From Paenibacillus peoriae (GTDB lineage Bacteria; Bacillota; Bacilli; Paenibacillales; Paenibacillaceae), in contig NZ_CP092831.1 in assembly GCF_022531965.1 (NCBI RefSeq), forward strand, positions 4,473,001 through 4,537,000: a DNA stretch of 64,000 nt, in the 5' to 3' direction. Numbering within the stretch: the stretch's first letter is position 1; every line of letters starts with the position of its first letter. Below the pieces are notes generated by a model. That model worked only from the letters and a program-made list of their open reading frames with translations, made no database searches and was not told where the DNA came from. Position numbers and translations under genes: made by a program. Positions 32,678 to 41,879 of the stretch are shown in pieces.

Positions 32678-33135
32678 GCTTCCCTGTCCCCTCCATTTTG
32701 TTCACGACGGCTCAAAATAGCCTGCATCAGGCATTCCAGCTCGTAGCTGACCAGCGGTAGCCGTGCGCACAGCAACCGGGGAGTGCGGCGCTGGAGGGCA
32801 GCAAACCTCGCAGCGGTTTCCGTTGCCCCGTCCGTCAGTAGGATCAACTCGCATGTTTTTGCGATATATAAGCGATCCAACTCTTCCTCGCCGTATTCTC
32901 GCAGATCAACAACGTAAATATCATGACGATCGTCCATATGCTGAAGTGCGCTGGAGACAACCAGGGTCACCCCTGTATGCCGTGCAGCATGATACTGATG
33001 AAGGAGACGCATACCTTTTTCCCAGAGGGCATGCTCAGCCGAATCAAATCGTTCACAAAAAAGACGCAACGCCCGTTCTGTATTGACATCTTTCAAAAAT
33101 GCCAAAACGCTGATATTATACATGTAGTTCCTCAT
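32674..33135 (-). CDS. Small orphan protein, translationally coupled to the sensor kinase
   Basis: A 153-residue protein that I do not recognise. It is soluble, rich in Arg and Leu, and alternates hydrophobic strands (VTLVVSSAL, DIYVVDLRE, CELILLTDG, RLLCARLPLV) with helices, a pattern compatible with a Rossmann- or receiver-like alpha/beta fold. There is no obvious phospho-Asp pocket. The stop overlaps the kinase start by 4 bases, so the two are made together and may interact. The start at 33135 has AGGAAG upstream; ATG 33123 with GAGGAAC is an alternative. It is divergent from a receiver-protein gene. Confidence 0.65.
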   Translation of the reverse strand: MRNYMYNISVLAFLKDVNTERALRLFCERFDSAEHALWEKGMRLLHQYHAARHTGVTLVVSSALQHMDDRHDIYVVDLREYGEEELDRLYIAKTCELILLTDGATETAARFAALQRRTPRLLCARLPLVSYELECLMQAILSRREQNGGDREA

Positions 33136-33168
33136 TTCTTACTTCCTGATTGGAGTTGCGCAGTTCTT

Positions 33169-33876
33169 ATGACACCCCAAAACATTCTATTTGTTGACGA
33201 CAGCCCTATGGTTCTGTCCCTGCTTGAACGGACCCTGACGCAAGAAGCATTCACCTTACATACCGCTCACACGCCCAAAGAAGCCTTACAAGTGCTGGAA
33301 CAGCACCCGATTGATGTGGTCGTTTCCGATCTGCTCATGCCTGGTCTGGATGGGATTACCTTCCTTCGCATGATTAAGAAAGATTATCCACATATCGTAC
33401 GAATCATTTTGTCTGGTCACCTGCATACGCAGTCCATTTTATCGGCGATTAATCAAGTCGGTGTGTTCCGTTTTTTGACGAAACCGCTGGAGCTGGATGA
33501 TGATACGCTAAAAAAAATACTGTATGAGGCGCTTGATCAAGCCAAACTCAATCGAAACAGCCTGCATGCAGCAGACCAGAACGTAGCTTCCGACCTGTCA
33601 GTATTTATAGACAGCATTTTGAATGCTCCGTACCGACCCTATGTGCTGCTGAATGAACAAGATATCGTAACCGCTGTACACATTGCACTTGCTGAGCTGT
33701 ATCCTATTGGGCGCTCACTACGTCATCCTGACGGGGAAGGTATTCAGTTAACCACGCATTCATTATACATACCGTATGAGGAGTCGGAATCTTCCGATCC
33801 CGACCTGTACACGCTGGATACGCTGACCCTCGGACATTCATCGTTACGCCTTATCCGCCTTAGCGAGATCGCCTGA
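33169..33876 (+). CDS. Response regulator with a canonical receiver and a novel output domain
   Basis: A 235-residue protein. The receiver (about residues 1-122) is canonical: ILFVDDSP acidic pair, VVVSDLLMPGLDG with the phospho-acceptor Asp, IILSGH and FLTKPLELDD with the switch Lys. The remaining 110 residues (SDLSVFIDSIL, RPYVLLNEQDIVTAVHIALAELYPIG) contain no helix-turn-helix or other output motif I know. CheY/RpfG-type receivers look similar. The start ATG 33169 has only a weak site (GGAG 14 bases away). It is divergent from the orphan-kinase operon and its 3' end overlaps the convergent GT2 gene by 33 bases. It is the probable partner of the kinase at 30944. Confidence 0.75.
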   Translation: MTPQNILFVDDSPMVLSLLERTLTQEAFTLHTAHTPKEALQVLEQHPIDVVVSDLLMPGLDGITFLRMIKKDYPHIVRIILSGHLHTQSILSAINQVGVFRFLTKPLELDDDTLKKILYEALDQAKLNRNSLHAADQNVASDLSVFIDSILNAPYRPYVLLNEQDIVTAVHIALAELYPIGRSLRHPDGEGIQLTTHSLYIPYEESESSDPDLYTLDTLTLGHSSLRLIRLSEIA

Positions 33877-34755
33877 GTGACGGGTGCCGCCCTTTAACAC
33901 GGCGGCTACCCCAATCACAGTTAGGCATACATACATCCACAACATCCCCATCGTCAGCAACGGGTGACGGATATAGTTTTTCAAATTCCCCCACGTATAC
34001 AGCACCGGACGGAAGAAATACCAACGTTCCAGTGCCTTTCGTAATCCGCCCTCTTCAGATGACATCGTACGATCCATCACTGAAAAGTAGTAGGCTTTTT
34101 TACGTAATACATCGTGCAGATAGACCTGTTTTTCATCATGATATACCCGTGTAAATACCGCCCGGCGAATGACTCCACCAGACTCTATATAACGTAAGGT
34201 CGGCTGTATTTCTTCAAAAGCAATCTGCTCCGCATTAAACCCGCCCGTCGATTCATAAGCGCTCATTCGCCAGAAGCGTGCCGCTTCAATGGAGCGTTTT
34301 CCCAAGGTCTCACCCGCGTTATTAATCACATTTCGCTCAAAAACTTTCACTTTGGAAAAAAAATTGTCCGCTTCCGAATACGCCTCCTCCGGAACGACCA
34401 AAGCGCCAATATCCTGATGATCATCAAAAAAGTCGATGCTCTGCTGAATCAGATGTTCGGCTAAAATCATATCGGAATCCAATACAAATATGTATTCGGC
34501 ACCCAAGCGTTTCGCTTCCTCAACCGCTCTAACCCTAGCGACTCCCCGCTCCCCATGGGGAAGCTCCAATACCGTTACGGGTACTGCGCTCCCTGCCGAC
34601 AGCATACGAATCGTCTCGACGGTCCGGTCACTGGAGCCATCATCAGCAATTACAATATGCAGATCCTTGTAATTTTGCCCCATACAGCTTCGCAAACAAG
34701 GCTCTATCGTCCGTTCATTGTTGTACGTGGAGAAGAGAATGACCACTTTGTCCAC
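33844..34755 (-). CDS. GT2-family glycosyltransferase
   Basis: A 303-residue family 2 glycosyltransferase. The nucleotide-sugar fold starts at VVILFSTYNNERTIEPCL; ADDGSSDRT binds UDP or GDP, and the metal-binding D-x-D variant is VLDSDM near residue 92. A membrane anchor lies near the C-terminus (GMLWMYVCLTVIGVAAVL). It overlaps the preceding GT4 gene by 41 bases and the convergent receiver gene by 33 bases, so the locus is very compact. It probably adds one sugar to a lipid-linked repeat unit. Confidence 0.82.
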   Translation of the reverse strand: MDKVVILFSTYNNERTIEPCLRSCMGQNYKDLHIVIADDGSSDRTVETIRMLSAGSAVPVTVLELPHGERGVARVRAVEEAKRLGAEYIFVLDSDMILAEHLIQQSIDFFDDHQDIGALVVPEEAYSEADNFFSKVKVFERNVINNAGETLGKRSIEAARFWRMSAYESTGGFNAEQIAFEEIQPTLRYIESGGVIRRAVFTRVYHDEKQVYLHDVLRKKAYYFSVMDRTMSSEEGGLRKALERWYFFRPVLYTWGNLKNYIRHPLLTMGMLWMYVCLTVIGVAAVLKGGTRHSGDLAKADKA

Positions 34756-35950
34756 TCTGTTCCGCCTCCTCTATCCAATCTTCCATCAACTGCTCAAACG
34801 CAGCAGCCGTATGATCAAAATGGAATCTTAACGCATATTGATACGCCCGCTCACGGATGGCCATGTAATCTTCGCCGCCCTTCGCTGCTCTTTCCATTTG
34901 TTCAGATAATCCCCGGATGTCGCCGTGAAAGCATAGATATCCGCTCTTCCCAAAATCCGTTGCATCCACCAGACCCGGTGAATTGCTGACAATGCTGGGC
35001 GTTCCAACCGCTGCCGCTTCGGTAATTGTCAACCCCCAACCTTCACGCAAGGAAGGAAACACCAGCGCGTGGGCACGACTCATCAGCTCCAGCTTATGCT
35101 CTGCTGAAACAAATCCGTAAAAGGTAATATCAGCTTGCGATTGCCCCTGTTCATCCGGTTCTCCGTATGTTAATCCATACCGTTTCATAATCGGCAACAA
35201 TTGTTCTGCCACATAGGTTTTATCGGTTTTTCCGGCAATCCATAACATAGCCTGAGGGAACTTTTCCTTGAGCTGCCCAAAGGCCTCAACGACCAGATCA
35301 ATGCCTTTATATTTGACGAAGCGCCCAGCGTACATGAAGGTCGGATTAGGTTCCTTCGTTAAAAATTGTTCGCGCGGCCAATGATCAAACTCAATGCCTT
35401 CCGGTAAAAGATGAACACGATCCGGGTGAAAGCCCAGCTTAAGTAGATCATACCGAGTAGACGGAGATACCGTAAGCGTTCGATCCTTACGAGCCAGCTT
35501 AAGCATCAAGGGTTCCATATGAAACCCAATAACATTTAGCGGGAATTTGGCGTTCTCAAACCATATTTCCCTTGTTAGCTGATGTATGAAAAAAATCCGC
35601 TTGGATGCCTCCACCCAAAATCGGGTAAAGAATTGATGCGTATTCGCCTGGTTAATCACATAGTCGATCTTCCTTCGATGACGACGGTAATAGCGCATCG
35701 CATAATAAATAACACTGTATATGTTTCCTTTTCGAATATACGTAATACCGTCGATAATTTCATGCTCAGGCATCCCCTCAAATTGGGGTGAAAAATGAAT
35801 GAACTGGAAGCGGCCTTGTTGTGAGCGTTTAAGCATTTCGTGGGTGAAAATTTCTGCTCCTCCGCTTTTAGGTGAACGTATGTCACGCCAGGACAGCAAT
35901 AGAACTACGGTTTTACCGTCCTGTTCATGTATGGTATTCATGGGGTACAT
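34715..35950 (-). CDS. GT4-family glycosyltransferase
   Basis: A 411-residue GT-B fold transferase of the retaining GT4 group. The N-terminal acceptor domain begins with VVLLLSWRDIRSPKSGGAEIFTHEML, the Gly-rich loop of the family. The donor-binding half has FMYAGRFVKYKGIDLVVEAF and the E-x7-E motif within PSLREGWGLTITEAAAVGTPSIVSN. Starts at 35950 and at ATG 35941 (MNTIHEQDG) are both possible; the former overlaps the flippase gene by 26 bases. It acts in the cytoplasm on a nucleotide-sugar donor. Confidence 0.85.
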   Translation of the reverse strand: MYPMNTIHEQDGKTVVLLLSWRDIRSPKSGGAEIFTHEMLKRSQQGRFQFIHFSPQFEGMPEHEIIDGITYIRKGNIYSVIYYAMRYYRRHRRKIDYVINQANTHQFFTRFWVEASKRIFFIHQLTREIWFENAKFPLNVIGFHMEPLMLKLARKDRTLTVSPSTRYDLLKLGFHPDRVHLLPEGIEFDHWPREQFLTKEPNPTFMYAGRFVKYKGIDLVVEAFGQLKEKFPQAMLWIAGKTDKTYVAEQLLPIMKRYGLTYGEPDEQGQSQADITFYGFVSAEHKLELMSRAHALVFPSLREGWGLTITEAAAVGTPSIVSNSPGLVDATDFGKSGYLCFHGDIRGLSEQMERAAKGGEDYMAIRERAYQYALRFHFDHTAAAFEQLMEDWIEEAEQSGQSGHSLLHVQQ

Positions 35951-37190
35951 CCCCCTTTATCTTTATTTTGAACAAATGCACATAGGCGTCTATCACAAAG
36001 TAGAGAGCCATAGCTCCGTAAACCATGAACTCAGATAGCAAGAAATCTACCGGCTCTGTGTGGGCAATATGAAAGGCTACTAATAAAGCCGCGGCTCCTG
36101 CCATCAGACTGAACATAAATTTGCGTCTGCCCACCAATACGTGCACATGCACAAAAAACAGCACGATGGAAAATAACCAGTACACCCATCCCCCCCATGG
36201 AATATAGGCCTCGGCCGATTGGTAAGAGGCTCCGAATAATATGGGTATAGAGGATGGGAACACAAAGGTCGTGCCCACATATACACAGATCGCAGCTACA
36301 GCCATTAATCCGGCATAGACGGCAATCAACTTGCCCAAAGCTTGGCGGTCATGCCCCTGCGCACCGAGCTTTGGAATAAAGGCAGCAATCAGGCTATACG
36401 AAACGTAATAGACCAACTGGCTGTACTTCAGCGCAATGGCATAGCTGCTGGCCTGCTCGGGAAAGTAATGCTGTACATACAACATGTCGATAGAGATACA
36501 AAACAAAATGAATAAATTCGTCATAAGGCTATCGGTGAAATCCTGACCCAATGACTGCCATAGCCCAGAAGGGATATGTTCTCCACTGGTTGTGAATAAG
36601 GACAAGCCACGAGCCGAAACGATCCAGCCGTGGAGTAGCGACAGCAACATTCCCCCACAGCTCGCCAATAGTAGGGCTTCCAGCTTTAACCCCAGTGCAG
36701 CCAGAACAAAAAACAAGCTCAGCTTCCCTATTACTTCAATGTAATAGTTCACATTGAGCGCCAACATGCGTTCCCTACCCTGTAAATCTCCACGGCACGA
36801 ACTCACCAAAATATGTAGGCCGATCAAGCCATACAGCATGAATAGCGGGGCGGAATCGACGCCTAAAAGCGAGCGCAATAACGGATGAATGATGAGTAAA
36901 ATGATCATGGCAAGCACAGTTAGCACCAATGGTGCTTTTAGTAATAGAGAACCGAGCGGTAAGCTACGTAGCGCAAGCATCTTGCCACCCTTGGATACCA
37001 GCTTGGCGGTCAATAGCTGGATGGATAAGCCCAAAACGGACAACAGTGCAAAGAGGGCCAGCAGCGCATTCGCTTGACCATAGGCTTGTCCGGTAAGATA
37101 CCAGCTCGCTGCAATGTGGAAGAAAAAATTAAACCCGTTAAGCAGCACATTAAAGAGAGGAAACATCAACGAACGCAATCGGTTGTTCAC
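35925..37190 (-). CDS. Wzx-like polysaccharide flippase (MOP superfamily)
   Basis: A 421-residue protein with about 12 hydrophobic helices and few charged residues, matching the multidrug/oligosaccharidyl-lipid/polysaccharide exporter fold. It would flip a lipid-linked repeat unit to the outer face of the membrane. Sequence motifs in this family are weak, so the call rests on topology, length and the surrounding glycosyltransferases. It is preceded by the receiver-GT2 gene with a 4-base gap and overlaps the GT4 gene. No Wzy-type polymerase was recognised nearby. Confidence 0.7.
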   Translation of the reverse strand: MNNRLRSLMFPLFNVLLNGFNFFFHIAASWYLTGQAYGQANALLALFALLSVLGLSIQLLTAKLVSKGGKMLALRSLPLGSLLLKAPLVLTVLAMIILLIIHPLLRSLLGVDSAPLFMLYGLIGLHILVSSCRGDLQGRERMLALNVNYYIEVIGKLSLFFVLAALGLKLEALLLASCGGMLLSLLHGWIVSARGLSLFTTSGEHIPSGLWQSLGQDFTDSLMTNLFILFCISIDMLYVQHYFPEQASSYAIALKYSQLVYYVSYSLIAAFIPKLGAQGHDRQALGKLIAVYAGLMAVAAICVYVGTTFVFPSSIPILFGASYQSAEAYIPWGGWVYWLFSIVLFFVHVHVLVGRRKFMFSLMAGAAALLVAFHIAHTEPVDFLLSEFMVYGAMALYFVIDAYVHLFKIKIKGDVPHEYHT

Positions 37191-37194
37191 GTTG

Positions 37195-38316
37195 TTATCT
37201 CACCCGCCGATCCAGTCGCCAAATATCAATGATAGAGCGTAAAAAACGAATGGAATCCTTCCAGACATGGATGTGCGATCCATCGCGGTCAATACATTTG
37301 ACGGGTAATTGCAGCACACGAAGCTGGAGTCGCTTGGCAATAAACATCATTTCTAGATCCAGCGCCAATCCGAGCTGTTCCTTTAAATGCGGAAACATCC
37401 GTTTCACTGCAACCGAACTCATCACTTTAAGCCCAGTCTGGGAATCCACCACACCTGTGGGTAAAAAAGGACGGGAAATGACCCGCTTACCAAAGCTGAC
37501 AACAGATCGCAATAAAGACCGATTCTCGGCGGTCATATCCTTGGTTCCGATCACGACATCATAATAGCCCTGCTGAACAACATTAATCATTCTGGCAATA
37601 TCCTCAATAAAAAAGGAGTCGTCCGCGTCCACAAATACGTAGTAATCCGCACCAATGGTCCGCATCCCTTCCAGATACGTCCCTGCCTTACGTGTATTGC
37701 GTCCCAATTCCCTTGTTTGAAGCAGCGGACTAAGATTCTGATTAATCCGGTTTACGGATAAGTCCGTTGCTGCCTCCAGCGCTTTAATCAAGGCATGGGT
37801 GCCATCGTGGCTGCCATCATCAATGAGATAAATCGAACCTTCAATAATATGGCTACGGATAAAGGCTTGCAGTCGTTCAGCAAAGGTTTTGACATGAACA
37901 AAACGTTGCTCTTCGTTATATACAGACAAGATAAATGCAATATGTTGGCTTTTGGTCGAATACTCGGGATAGAGCAAGCTTTGTATTTCCGAAAGCATTT
38001 CTTCGGTGTCATTGGCTTGCCAAAATAGCAGTCGCAAACGGCCTACTCCGGTGATTTGCACCATATGCTGATCACTGAACGGAAATGTTACATCCGTCAC
38101 CAGTAACAATGGCATTTGCGGAAATTGGCTGCGGATCTGATTGGCTTTCCGCACCGCCTCCCCCGGCTCCCTATAATCAATCAAGCAGCAACATGCGTTC
38201 TCGTAGACTGAAGCTGCCTCCGTGTCCTTGCACTGTATATATTGGTAAAAACAAATTACATTGGGATAATCAATAGCCCTGTCATTATCGCTAAAAATGG
38301 CTATAGGTCCCTGCAC
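37195..38316 (-). CDS. GT2 glycosyltransferase with an N-terminal receiver-like domain
   Basis: A 373-residue two-part protein. Residues from about 125 on form a dolichol-phosphate-mannose-synthase-type GT2: AFILSVYNEEQRFV, YLIDDGSHDGT, VFVDADDSFF as the D-x-D, and DSQTGLKVMSS, a motif of polyprenyl-phosphate sugar synthases. Residues 1-120 form an extra alpha/beta domain (IAIFSDND, CCCLIDYRE, MPLLLVTDVTFPF, LRLLFWQANDTEEML) whose order of strands mimics a response-regulator receiver, with an Asp in LIDYR near the acceptor position but no clear switch Lys. It is first in the four-gene group 38316-33844. It may supply the lipid-linked sugar used by the GT-C protein. Confidence 0.78.
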   Translation of the reverse strand: MQGPIAIFSDNDRAIDYPNVICFYQYIQCKDTEAASVYENACCCLIDYREPGEAVRKANQIRSQFPQMPLLLVTDVTFPFSDQHMVQITGVGRLRLLFWQANDTEEMLSEIQSLLYPEYSTKSQHIAFILSVYNEEQRFVHVKTFAERLQAFIRSHIIEGSIYLIDDGSHDGTHALIKALEAATDLSVNRINQNLSPLLQTRELGRNTRKAGTYLEGMRTIGADYYVFVDADDSFFIEDIARMINVVQQGYYDVVIGTKDMTAENRSLLRSVVSFGKRVISRPFLPTGVVDSQTGLKVMSSVAVKRMFPHLKEQLGLALDLEMMFIAKRLQLRVLQLPVKCIDRDGSHIHVWKDSIRFLRSIIDIWRLDRRVR

Positions 38317-38440
38317 ACAAACCTCTCCTTTTCCTCCGAATAGTTCTATTTTGTTGAAAAAGAATTAAAAATGTTTGTTTATAGGGGTTAAATTAATGCC
38401 CAAATACTTCATATTTTCTTAACAAAATAGCTGACACTCC

Positions 38441-38620
38441 ATGATATATAAGGGAATAAGAGAAGAAAAACTGATTTTCATATTTGATAAAAACAGAGTA
38501 TTTAGACCTGATTCATTAGAACCAAAATCCTTAGTATTAGTTAGCGAATCCATATCGAAAGTTGGTCCTTTTAGATCAATAGAAAGAAATGAATATGGTT
38601 ATTTTGTCATATATAAATAA
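38441..38620 (+). CDS. Small hypothetical protein, AT-rich
   Basis: A 59-codon open frame beginning MIYKGIREEKLIF and ending NEYGYFVIYK. Its amino-acid use is balanced and protein-like. Base composition is clearly more AT-rich than its neighbours, suggesting recent acquisition or a remnant. No good ribosome binding site precedes ATG 38441, which lowers confidence. The 397-base gap 38317-38713 holds nothing else that I can identify apart from the malic enzyme ribosome binding site. Confidence 0.35.
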   Translation: MIYKGIREEKLIFIFDKNRVFRPDSLEPKSLVLVSESISKVGPFRSIERNEYGYFVIYK

Positions 38621-38713
38621 ACGAATAAAACAAATTGGCACGTCCATACTATGGATAACATGTCATCTTTCGTTATGAATAGTTATGTAAATGAACAGAA
38701 GGAAGGTCTTTCT

Positions 38714-40435
38714 ATGGAAGCATTTTATGTCAATCGCGATGGGTCATTATCTACTCCTTTACGGGGGAAGGATGTGTTGGCAAATCCCCTTTTGAACAAA
38801 GGCGTTGCTTTTACAGAAGAAGAACGCAAAGAACTGGGTTTGGATGGAATCCTTCCTCCCACCGTCCTTTCATTAGAGAAACAGAGCGTACGGGCATATC
38901 AGCAGTTTCTGGCACAACCCACCATGCTGCGTAAAAATGCTTCTCTCAACGACCTTCATAATCGAAATGTCGTACTCTACTACCGGCTGTTAACCGATCA
39001 TTTGAGTGAAATGCTGCCCGTAGTCTACACGCCGACCGTAGGAACTGCGATTCAAGAATACAGTCACGAGTACAACCGTCCTGGGGGCGTATATTTGTCG
39101 ATAGATAATCCGAACGGTATTGGACAAGCATTCTATAATTCCGGTTTGAGCGGCGAGGATGTGGACCTGATCGTCGTGACGGATTCCGAAAGTATTTTGG
39201 GGATTGGGGACTGGGGTGTCGGGGGGATTAACATTGCTATTGGCAAACTTGCAGTGTATACGGCTGCGGCAGGCATTCATCCCGGGCGGGTGCTGCCCAT
39301 TGTACTGGATGTAGGTACGAATAATGAAAAGTTGCTGAATGATCCACTGTACATCGGAAACCGCCATAAACGGGTTCGCGGAGAAGCCTATAACCAGTTT
39401 ATTGATACTTTTATCAGCAAAACGTTAGCGCAATTCCCGAAGGCGCTTTTACATTGGGAAGATGTGGGTAGCGTAAATGCACGCCATATTATAGGAAAAT
39501 ACGGTCAAAGTATACTCACCTTCAACGATGATATACAAGGTACAGGAGCGGTGACCTTGGCTGCAATTCTTTCGGCGGTGGGTGTCACCAAGACTCCGCT
39601 GCGTGAGCAAAAGGTACTTGTCTTCGGCCCAGGAGCAGCAGGGATCGGTAACGCTGACCAAATTCGGGGCGCTATGATCGCGGATGGTCTTTTGGAGGAG
39701 GATTCATTCAAGTCCTTTTGGGCTTTTGATTACCGCGGGCTGTTAACGGACGATATGGAAGATGTCCTGGATTATCAGAAACCGTATGTACGTAAAAAAG
39801 AGGAAGTCAGCTCATGGACGCGGTCGGATGACGGCAAAATACCGCTACTGGAGGTCATCCGTCAGGTGAAGCCTACCATATTAATCGGAACTTCTGGAGT
39901 AGCCGGTGCCTTTTCTGAAGAGATCATCAAAGAGATGGCGAAGCATGTAGAACGCCCGATCATTATGCCCATGTCCAATCCTACAAATCTTGCAGAAGCT
40001 ATACCTGAGGATCTAATACGGTGGACCGATGGCAAGGCATTAATTGCTACCGGAAGCCCCTTTGACCCCGTCACTTATAACGGTACGAAATTTGAAATTG
40101 GACAGGCGAACAATGCCTTTGTGTTCCCGGGACTGGGTCTGGGTGCGATTGTGGTTAAAGCCAAAAGGATTACCCCTGCGATGTTTACAGCCGCAGCAGA
40201 TGCCGTTGCCAATGGCGTAGATTCGAATAAGCCTGGCGGTGCGTTGCTCCCTCATATCCAAAAATTACGTGATGTTTCGTACGTTGTTGCGGTTGCGGTA
40301 GCGAAAGCAGCGATTCAGGATCAGGTAGCTCAGGCACACATTTCAAATGTTGAACAAGCTATACGGGATGCAATGTGGAAACCGGAATATGTCAAGGTCA
40401 AAGCAGTGGAAAGCGTAATACATCACCCTCACTAA
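38714..40435 (+). CDS. NAD-dependent malic enzyme
   Basis: A 573-residue malate dehydrogenase (oxaloacetate-decarboxylating) of the large malic-enzyme class, turning malate into pyruvate and CO2. The N-terminal domain has YTPTVGTA; the catalytic Lys and Tyr regions, [12 protein letters not shown], the metal-binding [21 protein letters not shown] stretch, and the NAD motif [12 protein letters not shown] near residue 305 are all present. I start at ATG 38714 with GAAGGAAGG upstream. The next gene is an AEC-type permease 73 bases downstream, so the pair forms a malate uptake and use module. Confidence 0.93.
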   Translation: MEAFYVNRDGSLSTPLRGKDVLANPLLNKGVAFTEEERKELGLDGILPPTVLSLEKQSVRAYQQFLAQPTMLRKNASLNDLHNRNVVLYYRLLTDHLSEMLPVVYTPTVGTAIQEYSHEYNRPGGVYLSIDNPNGIGQAFYNSGLSGEDVDLIVVTDSESILGIGDWGVGGINIAIGKLAVYTAAAGIHPGRVLPIVLDVGTNNEKLLNDPLYIGNRHKRVRGEAYNQFIDTFISKTLAQFPKALLHWEDVGSVNARHIIGKYGQSILTFNDDIQGTGAVTLAAILSAVGVTKTPLREQKVLVFGPGAAGIGNADQIRGAMIADGLLEEDSFKSFWAFDYRGLLTDDMEDVLDYQKPYVRKKEEVSSWTRSDDGKIPLLEVIRQVKPTILIGTSGVAGAFSEEIIKEMAKHVERPIIMPMSNPTNLAEAIPEDLIRWTDGKALIATGSPFDPVTYNGTKFEIGQANNAFVFPGLGLGAIVVKAKRITPAMFTAAADAVANGVDSNKPGGALLPHIQKLRDVSYVVAVAVAKAAIQDQVAQAHISNVEQAIRDAMWKPEYVKVKAVESVIHHPH

Positions 40436-40508
40436 TGCTCCATTTAAGAAAGAGATTGCCTTGTTCAGACAGGCAGAATACGTCAGTTCAAGCAAGGAGA
40501 ATCAATCT

Positions 40509-41462
40509 ATGAGTGTCGGACATATCTTGTACATTTTGGTGCCGATTTTTTTCGTTATTATTTTAGGGTGGTTAGCGGGGCATTACAAAAGCTTTGATGC
40601 CTCTTCCTCCAAAACCCTAAATGCGCTCGTTACCAAATTTGCACTACCTGCGCATCTATTCATCGGTATTACGACAACGGACAGGAAAGCGCTCATCGAG
40701 CAATGGCCATTCCTGCTGGCCCTGTTCATTGGCATTGTCGGCTTTTTTACCGTTCTCCTTCTACTGTCCCGCTTTGCGGGGAAGCAGTCGGTCAAGGATG
40801 CCGCCATGTTTGCTTTGAACTCGGCACAGCCGACCTTTGCTTTTATGGGCATTCCTGTGCTTGGAGCCATCTACGGTTCCGCTGCTGTCGCCATTCCGAT
40901 TGCGCTTACCGGGATCGTAGTCAATGCCGTCCTTGACCCTGCGGCTACCATTATAGCTACCGTAGCCAGCAGGAATTCAGGCAAAGAACGGAACGGTCAC
41001 CTCGGAAGGTTAATCTGGGACTCCATTCTTCATGGATTAAAAGAACCGCTGGCGCTGGTTCCACTGATTGGTGTAATTTTGACCTTGTTCGGCTTCCATT
41101 CACCGGATTTGTTGAACAAATCGTTGAATCAAATCGGAGACATTACGTCCGGGGCCGCTTTATTCGCTGTCGGAGTGACCATTGGCGTACGCAACATTAG
41201 TTTTAGTGTAAGTGCCTTTGCCATCGCACTGTTAAAAACAATTGTACAGCCTTTATTAATGCTGCTGATCGCCTACCTGTGCGGTCTGTCGTCTGCAGAT
41301 ACTGTGAAGGCAGTTCTGCTCGTTTCCTTCCCGGGTTCAGCAGTCGCTGCTATGATCGCCACCCGTTTTGAAAGCCTGGAATCAGAAACAGCCTCCTCCT
41401 TTGTCATCAGTGCTGTCATATCGCTCGTTACACTCCCAGTACTGATTTCTCTATTGGTATAA
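40509..41462 (+). CDS. AEC-family transporter, probable malate permease
   Basis: A 317-residue membrane protein of the auxin efflux carrier family, with ten helices arranged as two repeats of five. FALPAHLFIGIT and NSAQPTFAFMGIPVL are typical. AEC members next to malic or malolactic enzymes (MleP, MdcF) move malate or malonate. ATG 40509 follows AGCAAGGAGA. Coupled with the malic enzyme gene it probably supplies the substrate; direction of transport cannot be proved from sequence. Confidence 0.82.
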   Translation: MSVGHILYILVPIFFVIILGWLAGHYKSFDASSSKTLNALVTKFALPAHLFIGITTTDRKALIEQWPFLLALFIGIVGFFTVLLLLSRFAGKQSVKDAAMFALNSAQPTFAFMGIPVLGAIYGSAAVAIPIALTGIVVNAVLDPAATIIATVASRNSGKERNGHLGRLIWDSILHGLKEPLALVPLIGVILTLFGFHSPDLLNKSLNQIGDITSGAALFAVGVTIGVRNISFSVSAFAIALLKTIVQPLLMLLIAYLCGLSSADTVKAVLLVSFPGSAVAAMIATRFESLESETASSFVISAVISLVTLPVLISLLV

Positions 41463-41595
41463 ATGCTGATTATTTAGACATTGGAGCCTGCCGCGAATTC
41501 CTTCGTGTAGACGGAACTGATCTTCTCCAGCGCCTTTTTCCCTCTCGGAAGCGAACTTCAGCTCTGTCGTTTGGCCCTTGACCAGATAGACATGT

Positions 41596-41624
41596 TTGAC
41601 ATAGCGTATGAACGTATGTACAGT
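41596..41624 (+). promoter_or_regulatory. Promoter of the thiamine operon
   Basis: A perfect TTGACA (41596-41601) and TACAGT (41619-41624) are spaced by 17 bases, about 20 bases before the TPP aptamer. Confidence 0.65.
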
Positions 41625-41644
41625 AATAGTCAAAAGAATAGAAG

Positions 41645-41733
41645 TCCACTAGGGGAGCCGCTATGGCTGAGACAAGAACGTATCTTGGACCCTTTGAACC
41701 TGATCTAGTTCGTACTAGCGTAGGAAAGTGGAG
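41645..41733 (+). promoter_or_regulatory. TPP riboswitch (THI element)
   Basis: The conserved blocks are all present: TAGGGGAGCC, GGCTGAGAC, ACCCTTTGAACCTGATCTAG and TACTAGCGTAGGAAAGTGG. The outer stem is formed by TCCACT and AGTGGA. It lies in the 417-base gap before tenA and is followed by a terminator, so excess thiamine pyrophosphate would stop transcription. Confidence 0.95.
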
Positions 41734-41782
41734 CCTTCGTATATAAGGTTTCAAGCGTTTTTTGCGTATTGGGCCTATTGTT

Positions 41783-41814
41783 GAAGCCGCTCCATTTTTC
41801 TGGGGCGGCTTTTT
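41783..41814 (+). terminator. Terminator of the TPP riboswitch expression platform
   Basis: AAGCCGCTCCA and TGGGGCGGCTT pair around TTTTTC and are followed by a T-run, 66 bases before the tenA start. Confidence 0.8.
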
Positions 41815-41879
41815 AGCGTTGTTCCGGAATTATATTCTTACAGGACTTCTTGCTCTTCAATTTTATGGAGGTGGCGAAA

